From Nitrososphaerota archaeon (GTDB taxonomy: Archaea > Thermoproteota > Nitrososphaeria > Nitrososphaerales > Gagatemarchaeaceae), in the NCBI GenBank assembly GCA_027886885.1, contig JAPCJP010000010.1, forward strand, positions 9,890-59,431: a DNA stretch of 49,542 nt. The letters are read 5' to 3'. Positions 22,993 through 31,859 of the stretch are shown here, piece after piece (position 1 is the first letter of the stretch; each line of letters opens with the position of its first letter). The translations under genes were made by a program, and so were the position numbers. Below the pieces are notes generated by a model. That model was not told where the DNA came from. It did no database searches and worked only from the letters and a program-made list of their open reading frames with translations.

Positions 22993-23994
22993 CTAGGAGA
23001 CTTCCTCGCCAGGCCACATCATGGTTCGCATCTTCTTCCCCACTTTTTCAATGGGGTGGGCGTCGAGCGCCTTCATGTACTTGTCGAAGGACTCCGTCCC
23101 TTCCTTGGCGTAGACGTTGACCCATTCCTTGGCGAACGTCCCGTCCTGGATCTGCTTCATTACCTTCTTCATGTTCTTCTTGACGTTGGCGTCGATGGCC
23201 ACCTTCCCGCGGGTCAGCCCGCCGTACCTAGCGGTCTCGCTGACCCTCCGGTACATCCCGGCGATCCCGTACCTCTGGACGAGGTCGACAATGAGCTTCA
23301 ACTCGTGAAGACATTCGAAGTAGGCCATCTCTGGGGCGTAGCCAGCCTCGACCAGGGTCTCGAACGCGTCCTTGACCATGTTCTCCGTCCCTCCGCAGAG
23401 GTCGACCTGTTCACCGAACCAGTCCGTCTCGACCTCCTCTTTGAACGAGGTCTGGAGCAGCCCTGCCCGAGAGCAACCGCACGCCTTACCCATCCCCAGT
23501 ATCCTGTCCCAGGCCTTTCCGGAGTAATCTCGCTCGACAGCCACAAGAGCCGGTGTGCCGAAGTTCTCCAGGTAGGTCTGGCGGACGCTTCTCCCCGGTG
23601 CCTTCGGCGCGAGCATTATGACATCCGCCTCCTTCGGCGGTACGACCCACTTCCAGTGAATAGCAGCCCCGTGGGAGAACGAGAGAGCGGCCCCCTTGCG
23701 AAGGTTGGGTGCAATCTCTTTCTTGTAGACCGTCGCCTGGTGCATGTCTGGAATCAGCACGTGGACGATGTCCGCCTTCTTCACAGCCTCCGCGATCGTG
23801 GCGACCTTGTGCCCTTCTCTCTTGGCCTTATCCCATCCGCCGCCTCCCTTGCGCAGGCCGACCACGACATCGAGGCCCGAGTCCCTCATGTTGCTCGCCT
23901 GAGCGGCGCCTTGGATGCCATAACCTATGACCGCAATCGTCTCTTTCTTTATCGCGGAGAGGCTTATCTCGTCATCCTTCCAAATGCGAACCAT
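22993..23994 (-). CDS. ilvC: Ketol-acid reductoisomerase
   Basis: A 333-residue class I enzyme that isomerises and reduces acetolactate or acetohydroxybutyrate with NADPH. The Rossmann motif IAVIGYGIQGAAQASNMRDS is near residue 20, and the cofactor loop GLRKGGGGWDKAKREG carries basic residues suited to NADPH. The knotted C-terminal domain has the Mg ligands in TDWFGEQVDLCGG (near 190) and the Glu residues in APEMAYFECLHELKL, with SETARYGG after. ATG at 23994; a minus-strand TATA-like CTTATATCC at 24021-24029 lies 31 nt upstream. It is divergent from ilvD rather than in the ilvB operon. Confidence 0.95.
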   Translation of the reverse strand: MVRIWKDDEISLSAIKKETIAVIGYGIQGAAQASNMRDSGLDVVVGLRKGGGGWDKAKREGHKVATIAEAVKKADIVHVLIPDMHQATVYKKEIAPNLRKGAALSFSHGAAIHWKWVVPPKEADVIMLAPKAPGRSVRQTYLENFGTPALVAVERDYSGKAWDRILGMGKACGCSRAGLLQTSFKEEVETDWFGEQVDLCGGTENMVKDAFETLVEAGYAPEMAYFECLHELKLIVDLVQRYGIAGMYRRVSETARYGGLTRGKVAIDANVKKNMKKVMKQIQDGTFAKEWVNVYAKEGTESFDKYMKALDAHPIEKVGKKMRTMMWPGEEVS

Positions 23995-24020
23995 TCTAGT
24001 CGACGCGCATCCGGGCCAGC

Positions 24021-24029
24021 GGATATAAG
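24021..24029 (-). promoter_or_regulatory. TATA-like promoter element for ilvC
   Basis: Minus-strand CTTATATCC centred 31 nt upstream of the ilvC ATG, within the 134-nt region shared with the divergent ilvD promoter. Confidence 0.5.
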
Positions 24030-24049
24030 CTTAGGCGGAATTAGCCCGG

Positions 24050-24119
24050 TTTCGCAGGTGTATGCAGAAGAATCTGTCAAACCGGCATTTCGCTTATAAG
24101 CGTGTAAATTTTCGCAGGT
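24050..24119. repeat. 10-bp direct repeat flanking the ilvD promoter
   Basis: TTTCGCAGGT occurs at 24050-24059 and again at 24110-24119, exactly 60 bp apart. The first copy lies between the ilvC and ilvD TATA boxes, the second between the ilvD TATA box and its ATG at 24129. The copies bracket the 12-bp palindrome, so they may be binding sites of one regulator acting on the divergent pair. Confidence 0.4.
24091..24102 (+). promoter_or_regulatory. ilvD TATA box inside a perfect 12-bp palindrome
   Basis: CGCTTATAAGCG is a perfect palindrome whose core TTATAA serves as TATA box, centred about 32 nt upstream of the ilvD ATG at 24129. The position is right for a promoter, and the symmetry suggests that a dimeric factor could compete with TBP. 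Confidence 0.5.
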
Positions 24120-24128
24120 AAGGTTCCA

Positions 24129-25811
24129 ATGTCAGGGAAGCCGCGTAACAAGCTGACCTCCGGTATCTCGAGGGCTCCTCAAAGAGCCATGCTTCGCGCA
24201 ATAGGGCTGACCGACGAGGATTTTGAAAAGCCCATAATCGGCATAGCGAACACCTGGGTCGAGGCGCAACCCTGTAACTATCACCTCCGTGACCTCGCCC
24301 AGAAGGTCAAGGAGGGCGTTCGCGATGCGGGCGGCACGCCTCTGGAGTTCAACACCATAGCCGTGAACGACGCCATCGCCATGGGCCACGAGGGGATGAA
24401 GGCCTCCCTCGTCAGCAGAGAGGTTATCGCCGATTCCATCGAACTCGGCGCGGTAGGCTACCAGTTCGACGCGCTGGTGACGATCGGCGGTTGTGACAAG
24501 ACCCAGCCGGCTTGCGTCATGGCCATGGCGCGGACCAACCTCCCGAGCATCTATCTCTACGGCGGAAGCATCCCTCCGGGAGAGTGGAACGGGAAAGACG
24601 TGACGATTCAGGACGTCTTCGAAGCTATGGGCTCTGTCTCGAGGGGTACGATGACGGCGCAGCAGCTCAAGGATCTTGAGTGCAACGCCTGCCCCACCTA
24701 CGGTGCGTGCGGTGGCATGTTCACAGCGAACACCATGTCGTCGGCCATAGAGGCCCTAGGCCTGACGGTACCTAACTCGGCGGCGCCCGTCGCCCCCAGC
24801 GAGCTACGCTCGCAGAAGGCCTATGAGACGGGGAAAGCTGTGATGAAGGTCGTGGAGGCTGGCATAAAGCCCCGCGACATCCTGACGCCAAAGGCGTTCG
24901 AGAACGCCATCGCCGTTGTGGCCGCGATGGGCGGGTCCACCAACTCCGTTCTGCACTTCCTCGCCATAGCGTACGAGGCAGGGGTGGCCTTGACCATGGA
25001 AGATATAGAAAGAATCGGCGGCAAGGTGCCGGAGCTCGCCGACCTGAAGCCGGCGGGCAAGTACGTGATGGCCGACGTGGATAGAATCGGCGGCGTGCCA
25101 GTGGTCATGAAGTTGTTGCAGGACGGGGGTTTCTTCGACGGAGATGTCATGACGGTGACTGGGGAGACCCACAGGGAGAGATTGGCGTTGGTGACCCTCC
25201 CGTCCGGCCAGGACGTGGTCCACCCACTGGCAAGTCCCGTGAGGGCCACTGGGGGGTTCGGGATATTGAGAGGGAATGTGACCCCCGAGGGGAGCGTGCT
25301 CAAAATCACCGGAGCTTCGAAAGAAAACGTCCACAGGGGTCCGGCGAAGGTCTTCAACAGGGAGGAGGACGCCTACCAGGCCATCATCGACCGGAAGATC
25401 GTGGCGGGGGACGTCGTCATCGTCCGCTACGAGGGTCCCAAGGGGGGTCCAGGGATGAGAGAGATGCTCGCAGTGACCGCAGCCATCGTCGGTCAGGGTC
25501 TGAAGGACTCGGTCGCTTTGATAACGGACGCCAGGTTCTCGGGGGCTTCGCACGGGATGATGATCGGCCACGCGTCCCCGGAGGCGTTCGTGGGAGGCAC
25601 GCTCGCCCTGCTCCGAGACGGCGACATTATCACCATCGACGTCCCGAAGAGGAGGATCGACGTGGACCTCACGGACCAGGAACTGGATGTCCGCAGGAAG
25701 GCGTGGTCTCCTCCCCCTCCAAGGTACACCCGCGGTGTCTTCGCAAAATACGCCAAGCTCGTGACGACGGCGTCCAGGGGCGCCGTATGCACCGTCGACG
25801 GGGACAACTGA
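24129..25811 (+). CDS. ilvD: Dihydroxy-acid dehydratase
   Basis: A 560-residue iron-sulfur dehydratase that converts dihydroxy-isovalerate and dihydroxy-methylvalerate to the 2-oxoacids. Three cysteines at the cluster positions are present: Cys49 ([10 protein letters not shown]), Cys122 (GGCDKTQPA) and Cys194 ([16 protein letters not shown]). [14 protein letters not shown] near residue 260 and the C-terminal [20 protein letters not shown] with its catalytic Ser are intact. The length is typical of archaeal IlvD. It has its own promoter, divergent from ilvC, and is separated from the next gene by 37 nt. Confidence 0.95.
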   Translation: MSGKPRNKLTSGISRAPQRAMLRAIGLTDEDFEKPIIGIANTWVEAQPCNYHLRDLAQKVKEGVRDAGGTPLEFNTIAVNDAIAMGHEGMKASLVSREVIADSIELGAVGYQFDALVTIGGCDKTQPACVMAMARTNLPSIYLYGGSIPPGEWNGKDVTIQDVFEAMGSVSRGTMTAQQLKDLECNACPTYGACGGMFTANTMSSAIEALGLTVPNSAAPVAPSELRSQKAYETGKAVMKVVEAGIKPRDILTPKAFENAIAVVAAMGGSTNSVLHFLAIAYEAGVALTMEDIERIGGKVPELADLKPAGKYVMADVDRIGGVPVVMKLLQDGGFFDGDVMTVTGETHRERLALVTLPSGQDVVHPLASPVRATGGFGILRGNVTPEGSVLKITGASKENVHRGPAKVFNREEDAYQAIIDRKIVAGDVVIVRYEGPKGGPGMREMLAVTAAIVGQGLKDSVALITDARFSGASHGMMIGHASPEAFVGGTLALLRDGDIITIDVPKRRIDVDLTDQELDVRRKAWSPPPPRYTRGVFAKYAKLVTTASRGAVCTVDGDN

Positions 25812-25848
25812 GACCGCCGAAGCAGACCGTCAACGTTATTGGGATGGA

Positions 25849-28755
25849 ATGGTCCGGCAGCCGTCTGCGCACGATTTGTCGGTGGAAAAAGGCTTGAAAG
25901 AGGCGAATGTGTTCGAGGTGTTCTCTCCACCTCTAGCGAAGGCTCTGGAGGAGAAGGGCTTCGCCTCGCCGACCGACCCGCAGATGAGATTGGTGCCCCT
26001 GGTCAAGAGCGGCGCCAACGCTCTGCTCATGGCCCCCACAGGGACCGGGAAGACCGAGGCCGCGTTCCTCCCCATTCTCGACGACATCATACGCGGCGAG
26101 CTCGCCAGGACGCCCGGCATCAAGCTCCTGTACATCACTCCCTTGAGGGCCCTGAACAGGGACATGCTCGAGCGGATGAAGTGGTGGTGTCGAAGGTTCG
26201 ACGTCAGGCTCGGGGTCCGGCACGGGGACACGACGTCGGCAGAGAGAGCGGGGCAGAGCATGGCCCCTCCTGACATACTCATCACGACGCCGGAGACCCT
26301 CCAGGCGATGCTCACCGGGAGGAGGATCAGAGACAGCCTGACGAAGCTGAGGTGGGTGGTAATCGACGAGGTTCACGAGCTCGCCGAGGACAAGAGAGGG
26401 AGCCAGCTCTCCATAGCCCTCGCGAGGCTGAGAAGGATCGTGGGAAAGGAGTTCCAGACCATCGGGCTCTCCGCGACCGTGGGTTCTCCTGACATCATCG
26501 CCAAGTTCCTTGTCGGGAAGGGAAGCGAGTGCGAAGTGGTCAGGGTCCCCGTGGAGAAGAGCCTCGAGCTGTCGGTCACCCGGCCCGAGGCGACGGAGGA
26601 CGACAAGCTCTTCTCCGAGACCATCTACACGTTCCCGGAGGTGGCTGCGCGGCTCAGAATAATCAGGGAGGAGGTCGAGCGATACAGGTCGGTCCTCATT
26701 TTCACCAACACGAGGAGTGAGGCGGAGGCCCTAGCGAACAGGTTCAGGGTCTGGGACACCAAACTCCCCATAGGGATTCACCACAGTTCCCTCTCCAGGG
26801 CCACGAGGGAGGCGACGGAACGGGACCTCCGGGAGGGAAAGCTGTCGGGTGTCATTTGCACAAGCAGCCTTGAGCTGGGCATTGACATCGGCTTCCTCGA
26901 TTTTGTGATCCAGTACAACTCTCCCAGGCAGGTGTCACGGCTGATCCAGAGGGTGGGGAGGAGCGGTCACAGGATCGGGCGGACCTCCAAGGGCATGATA
27001 ATGACCCAGGACTCTGATGACACCCTCGAGGCGATGGTCCTCTGCAGGAGGGCACTCCTCGGGCTGCTCGAGCCCATGCACCCGTTCAAGAACCCCAACG
27101 ACGCGGCCATACACCAGATCGCCGGCCTACTCGTCGAGACGAGCTCGTGGAGGCTGGACGATATGTACGAGCTGATCAGGAGCGCTTACCCTTACTCGAC
27201 GCTGAGCATCGAGAGCCTCAAGACCCTCCTGGGCTACATGAGGGATAGGTACCCGAAACTTCTCCACTTCAGCGAGAGCGACAACATCGTGAAGAGGGCG
27301 AGGGACTTCAAGCCCCTCTTCGAGTATTACTTCGAGAACCTCTCCATGATTCCCGATGAGAAGCAGTACTTGGTCATCGCGGAGGGCGACAGGCCGATCG
27401 GGGTTCTGGACGAGGCCTTTGTCTCGGAGTACGGCCAGGTCGGGATCAAGTTCGTCGAGGCTGGGCGGTGCTGGAGGATTCTCGAGATCTATGGGAACAA
27501 GGTGTACGTCTCGGCCGAGGACGACCCAACGGGCGCCGTCCCGAGCTGGGTCGGGGACGAGATTCCCGTTCCGCTCGACGTAGCGATGGAGGTGGGAGCG
27601 CTCAGGAGAGAATATGCAGAAGACATCTCGAACTCGAAGGAGGCAGACTTCATCGAGTCCGTGACCAGGAGGTATCCCGTGGACCTGAGGTCGGCACAGG
27701 AGTCCCTGAAGGAGGTCCTCGAACAGCACAACCTCGGCCTGCCCATACCCTCCGACAGACTGGTGACCATCGAGAGGTGGGACAAGTACAACGTCATCCA
27801 GTGCTCGTTCGGGCACAAGGTGAACCGTGTGCTGGCGAGGGTGGTAGCGAACCTCATCTCAGAGAGGCTGGGACAGTCTGTCGCGGTCCACCAGGACCCA
27901 TACCGCATCATCCTTGAGGTCGATGCCTCCCCACAGCTGGTCAAGAGCACATTGCAGGGTCTCGCAGACAAGGACCTCGCTCAGCTGTCGAGGACCGCGG
28001 TCGAGAGGTCCGGGATATTCAAGCGGCGGCTCATACAGGTCGGGAAGAAGTGCGGTGCCATAGCAAAAGACGCTGACTACGCCAGCGTGTCCATATCGGG
28101 GCTCATGGAGGCGCTACGAGGGACCCCCGTCTACGAGGAGGCGATAAACGTCATTTTCCATGACGATTTCGATGTGGAAGCGGCTCGCGAGGTCCTGGCG
28201 AAGATGAAACGGGGTGAGATAGGGGTGGAGGTGCTCGAGTCTGACAGCATAAGCCCAGTCGCGAGGATAGGGGTTGAGGAGGTGAGCCGGAGGGGCGAGA
28301 TAATCTCACCGGAGAGGCTCAGAGCTCTGATCCGACAGTCGACCGAGGCAAGGGTCACAGACAGCTTCCTCGTGGCCGTCTGCACTAACTGCTGGGACTA
28401 CGTGGAGTTGAAGAGGGTAGGGGGGCTGGCGCCGGGGAAGTGCCCGAAGTGCGGCAGCGACTCCGTCGGCTTCTCGACGGAGTCCTACGAGACGCTGTTC
28501 AGCTTGGCTCTCAAGGCCAGGAGCAGAACGGAGGTTCACGGCAAGAACCACAAGACCGTAGAAGCGCTCAGGCGGTCCTCGGAGCTCGTCAGAAGGTTCG
28601 GGAACGACGCGCTACTCATGATGGCCGGGAGAGGCGTGAGGCTGTCCGAGGCGGACGCCCTCCTGGAGAGGAAGGAGAAGGAAGGCGGGGACATTGTCGA
28701 CTACGTCATCGAGGGAGAGAGGGAAGCGCTGAAGAGGCGCTACTTCGCACCGTGA
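25849..28755 (+). CDS. Lhr-family ATP-dependent helicase
   Basis: A 968-residue superfamily 2 helicase of the large-helicase-related (Lhr) family, implicated in DNA repair or RNA processing in archaea. Motif I is APTGTGKTEAAF (Walker A at 63-69), motif II is DEVH (173-176), motif III is LSATV and motif VI is LIQRVGRSGHRIG with the preceding TSSLELGIDIG. The winged-helix and Lhr-core domains follow. Near the C-terminus a four-cysteine zinc ribbon is visible (CTNCWDYVELK then CPKCGSDS, about residues 845-870). ATG at 25849. The 3' end overlaps the convergent CBS gene by 16 nt. Whether it is the aLhr1 or aLhr2 type I cannot decide. Confidence 0.9.
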   Translation: MVRQPSAHDLSVEKGLKEANVFEVFSPPLAKALEEKGFASPTDPQMRLVPLVKSGANALLMAPTGTGKTEAAFLPILDDIIRGELARTPGIKLLYITPLRALNRDMLERMKWWCRRFDVRLGVRHGDTTSAERAGQSMAPPDILITTPETLQAMLTGRRIRDSLTKLRWVVIDEVHELAEDKRGSQLSIALARLRRIVGKEFQTIGLSATVGSPDIIAKFLVGKGSECEVVRVPVEKSLELSVTRPEATEDDKLFSETIYTFPEVAARLRIIREEVERYRSVLIFTNTRSEAEALANRFRVWDTKLPIGIHHSSLSRATREATERDLREGKLSGVICTSSLELGIDIGFLDFVIQYNSPRQVSRLIQRVGRSGHRIGRTSKGMIMTQDSDDTLEAMVLCRRALLGLLEPMHPFKNPNDAAIHQIAGLLVETSSWRLDDMYELIRSAYPYSTLSIESLKTLLGYMRDRYPKLLHFSESDNIVKRARDFKPLFEYYFENLSMIPDEKQYLVIAEGDRPIGVLDEAFVSEYGQVGIKFVEAGRCWRILEIYGNKVYVSAEDDPTGAVPSWVGDEIPVPLDVAMEVGALRREYAEDISNSKEADFIESVTRRYPVDLRSAQESLKEVLEQHNLGLPIPSDRLVTIERWDKYNVIQCSFGHKVNRVLARVVANLISERLGQSVAVHQDPYRIILEVDASPQLVKSTLQGLADKDLAQLSRTAVERSGIFKRRLIQVGKKCGAIAKDADYASVSISGLMEALRGTPVYEEAINVIFHDDFDVEAAREVLAKMKRGEIGVEVLESDSISPVARIGVEEVSRRGEIISPERLRALIRQSTEARVTDSFLVAVCTNCWDYVELKRVGGLAPGKCPKCGSDSVGFSTESYETLFSLALKARSRTEVHGKNHKTVEALRRSSELVRRFGNDALLMMAGRGVRLSEADALLERKEKEGGDIVDYVIEGEREALKRRYFAP

Positions 28756-29684
28756 CCGGTTAGACGGGCGGGCGACGAGAACGAGTTCAGGCGGGACATG
28801 GCATCATCGGTCTCCAGCTCGTACTGCATCGAACCCATAAGGAAGTCCACGCCCCTCTTGGAAGAGAGAGTCCTGATGAGGTCCCTCTCGGTGATGAGCC
28901 CGATCTTATGCGAGGGTAGGTCCTCCACGACTAGGCCGCCCACGCCGAAAGTCGCCATCTGATTGGCCGCCACCCTGACGTCATCCTCGTGGCTGATGTT
29001 TATGACCCCAGTGGCCATGAACTCGGAGACGCGCCGCTCGAAACCGGAGGGGCCCGACCCTCCATTGACGATCTTCGCTATGTGGCGCAGGACGTCCTTG
29101 TTGGTCAGCATGCCCATCACCTTGTCCCCATCGTCGAGCACAGGGAGCCGCCTCACTCTCCTTTCCGACATCAAGGAGACCGATTCTGCGAGAGAGGAAT
29201 CCGGTGAGATGGTGGTCACATTGGGATTCATTATCTCGGACACCTCGACGTTGAGCGGAGAGGAACTGGTCCCGATGAGGCTGACCAGGTCTCGCAGGGT
29301 GATTATCCCCTCCACGACGCCGAGCATGTTGACGACCGGCAGCGCTCCCACGTTGTGATAGCAGAGTTTCTTGATGACTTCCCTGAGCCCATCCCCTGGC
29401 TCGACGACTATAGGCTGCCCCGTCATCACCCGTTCCACAGGAATCTCGAGAGCTGTCTTCACGTCCTCGGCCGTGGGGGAGGAGTGAATGGTCAGGTCCA
29501 GCGTGTCGATGATGTCCTGGGCTGAGAGAATGCCCAGGATCTTCCCCGATTCGGCGATGACGGGGAGGTGCCTGAAGTTCCTGTTCTTCATCAGGAGCGC
29601 CGACTTCAGGACGCTCTCTTGTGTGGTGATGCTCACCGTCTGCCTTGAGAATAGCCACCATATGTCGGAGGTCTTTTCGGGCAT
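28740..29684 (-). CDS. Protein with four CBS domains
   Basis: A 314-residue protein made almost wholly of four CBS repeats, roughly 1-75, 80-145, 150-225 and 230-300. Each has the usual strand-helix pattern, for example KNRNFRHLPVIAESGKILGI, LCYHNVGALPVVNMLGVVEG, MSERRVRRLPVLDDGDKVMG and MATFGVGGLVVEDLPSHKIG. Two Bateman modules of this kind bind adenine nucleotides or S-adenosylmethionine. No catalytic domain is attached, so it is probably an energy or nucleotide sensor that regulates a partner. ATG at 29684, 6 nt after the glutamate synthase stop, suggests co-expression with glutamate synthase (inference). Confidence 0.88.
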   Translation of the reverse strand: MPEKTSDIWWLFSRQTVSITTQESVLKSALLMKNRNFRHLPVIAESGKILGILSAQDIIDTLDLTIHSSPTAEDVKTALEIPVERVMTGQPIVVEPGDGLREVIKKLCYHNVGALPVVNMLGVVEGIITLRDLVSLIGTSSSPLNVEVSEIMNPNVTTISPDSSLAESVSLMSERRVRRLPVLDDGDKVMGMLTNKDVLRHIAKIVNGGSGPSGFERRVSEFMATGVINISHEDDVRVAANQMATFGVGGLVVEDLPSHKIGLITERDLIRTLSSKRGVDFLMGSMQYELETDDAMSRLNSFSSPARLTGHGAK

Positions 29685-29690
29685 GCGCGT

Positions 29691-31856
29691 CTATTCCTCT
29701 ATGGGCGTTTCCTGCGGCGGCACGTTCCCCTCGACCTTTTCCTCCCTCGGCCTGATGATCGTGAATGTGGACCCCAGTACCTTCGCGAGGAGGTCGTCGG
29801 ATAGGCCGAAGCAACCGAAGAAGTCTCTCAGCCTGTCACCGACGACCTTCATGTCCTTGTCGTCCAACCGCCTTCTCTCCACGAGAACGGGCTTCGTGTA
29901 CTTTGTCGCAAAGAAGAGGGTCAGTACGCGCATGACTACCTCCCTCGGAAGGTAGTTGGAGATCAGCTGCACGCTGGGATAGTCAGCGCTCGCTATCTTC
30001 TGGTAGGCATCTTTTGAGACCACGCCATCGAGTGTCTGGGAGTAGAGATAGTGGAGGACGTCCTCACGCTGAGGCAGGAGCCCGATCTGGTCCTCACTCA
30101 CGTTCCCTCTGATGTATATCCTGCCCCCGACCATTCCCGTCCCAATATAGTTCCGGGCCGGCTTATGGGAGTCGGAAAGGTTGAGGACCATGACCACGCC
30201 GCCTGCCATGTACTCGCCCAGATAGTCGTCTGCCGTCTCGCCCACGATGAGGAAGGGCGGCTCGCCCTCGTACTCCCTCATCTGTATCGCAGCGCGGTTC
30301 CCCACGGTGCCGCGTATGTAGATGTGGCCTCCCTGGAGGGCTTGTCCGGTGACGTCTCTTGCGCTTCCGTGCACCACCACCGAACCGGCGTGCATCGTGT
30401 CTGCGAGGTCGTCGGCCACGTTGCCGTAGACCTCGAACGAGGCGCCGTCATTCAGGTTGGCGAGGCAGTTGCCAGGGAATCCGGTCAGCTGTATCTTGAA
30501 GCGGCCTCTGCCCGTGCCCGCCCTTGTGGAGAATCCTATTCCCAGGTACCTTTGGCCCTTGCAGTTCTCGATCAAGACGCCCTCTTCCGAACGGGAGTAT
30601 GCCGCGGATATCTCGCGGTTGATCTCCTTGAAACCCATGGCGCTGGCGTCCATCTTCCTTAGCGCCGGGGTCTGGGGGGCCGACAGGCTCTGATTAAGCG
30701 CCGAAGTTTGGAGCCCGCGGTCCCGGTCTGTTCCTGCCTCGATCAGGCCCTGCTTGAGGGAGGCGATGAAGAAGGATCCAGGTTCTGGTGTCCAGATTTT
30801 CGCCTTGGGAGACTGGATTCTGATCTGGTTCTCCTCGCTCGCCAGATAGAAGTAGTGGTCGTCCTCCCCGGCGAGCAACGGTCTGAACTTTGAACGGTCC
30901 GTGAGCGCCACGAGATAGGTGTCCGTCCCATCGGCGTAGCCTGCGACCACGGCGAAGGGACCGTCGAGCCTGGCCCCTCGGTACTTGTAGAGCAGGTTCT
31001 TGACCTCTGCCGAGAGGTTCCTCTCGAAGGGGTTGGTGAGGACGGTGGCAGCCTCCCTGATGGTCAGACCCTCTACGCGTAACAGATGGTCGAGCAGTCG
31101 GGCGATCACCTCGCTGTCCGTTCCGACGTGACTCTTGAGACCCCACGAATTCAGCAGCTCCATGTTTGAGCCGTAGGAACTGATGTCTCCGTTGTGGACT
31201 ATCGCTGTGTTCATCGAGGCGAAGGGATGCGACCAGATGGGAAGGCTTCCAGGTGAGTTGGTGGGTTGCCTGGTGTGCGCTATCCACATATCGGCCTCGT
31301 TGCTCTGCTTCTGGTCAATCCCCCACATTTGAGCGACCTCCAGAGGGTAGCCGACTTCTTTGTACACGGTGAGATACTTCCCGTAGGAGAATATCCGCCC
31401 GTGGAAACCGTCGCTGAAGAGCGACTCGTTCACGGCGTCGACGGCTTTCTCGAGGATGGCATCAGAGTTCGAACCCTGCGTGAGGAGGTGACCCTCCCAG
31501 ACCGCAATCTCCGATGCCCCTCCTTCGATGTGCCTGGTCCCCAGACTGTCGACGTGGCCCACGTGGGGCTCGAGCGCGGCCTGGATCTTCTCGACGACCC
31601 CCTCACCGGCAACGAACGCCTGGATGCGGTAGGGCGCGTTGCCTGAAACCCCTGTCTCTTTCCCGTCCGTAAGGAACGCGGCGTAGCCCGCCCCCAGGTT
31701 GCTACCCCTGTACTTTATGCACGAAATCCCGTTTATGGCGGTGCTGCTCGGAATCATCGGTGAACCCGATTTCCTTAGCATGCCGAAGACGCCGCAACCG
31801 TCCTTCACGTTGGGGAGCCCAAAGCGGCGGTCGAAGGCTATGTTGTCGAGCTCCAA
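29691..31856 (-). CDS. Glutamate synthase subunit: glutaminase plus GXGXG domains
   Basis: A 721-residue protein joining the class II glutamine amidotransferase domain (about residues 21-400) to the GXGXG structural domain (about 430-690) of glutamate synthase, without the FMN domain. The nucleophile is Cys21 in VKDGCGVFGMLRKSG. A 20-residue N-terminal propeptide would have to be removed to expose it. IAHTRQPTNSPGSLPIWSHP and AIVHNGDIS are amidotransferase motifs; GSVVVHGSARDVTGQALQGG and GGHIYIRGTVGNRAA show the GXGXG helix. It would supply ammonia to the FMN-domain protein encoded just upstream (stop at 31860). TTG start at 31856. The domain split is unusual. Confidence 0.85.
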   Translation of the reverse strand: MELDNIAFDRRFGLPNVKDGCGVFGMLRKSGSPMIPSSTAINGISCIKYRGSNLGAGYAAFLTDGKETGVSGNAPYRIQAFVAGEGVVEKIQAALEPHVGHVDSLGTRHIEGGASEIAVWEGHLLTQGSNSDAILEKAVDAVNESLFSDGFHGRIFSYGKYLTVYKEVGYPLEVAQMWGIDQKQSNEADMWIAHTRQPTNSPGSLPIWSHPFASMNTAIVHNGDISSYGSNMELLNSWGLKSHVGTDSEVIARLLDHLLRVEGLTIREAATVLTNPFERNLSAEVKNLLYKYRGARLDGPFAVVAGYADGTDTYLVALTDRSKFRPLLAGEDDHYFYLASEENQIRIQSPKAKIWTPEPGSFFIASLKQGLIEAGTDRDRGLQTSALNQSLSAPQTPALRKMDASAMGFKEINREISAAYSRSEEGVLIENCKGQRYLGIGFSTRAGTGRGRFKIQLTGFPGNCLANLNDGASFEVYGNVADDLADTMHAGSVVVHGSARDVTGQALQGGHIYIRGTVGNRAAIQMREYEGEPPFLIVGETADDYLGEYMAGGVVMVLNLSDSHKPARNYIGTGMVGGRIYIRGNVSEDQIGLLPQREDVLHYLYSQTLDGVVSKDAYQKIASADYPSVQLISNYLPREVVMRVLTLFFATKYTKPVLVERRRLDDKDMKVVGDRLRDFFGCFGLSDDLLAKVLGSTFTIIRPREEKVEGNVPPQETPIEE

Positions 31857-31859
31857 CGC

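Noticed and set aside
23056-24099. 347-codon open frame opposite ilvC and crossing the ilvC-ilvD promoters
   Set aside because: It runs through the divergent promoter region and is antisense to ilvC; not credible as a gene.
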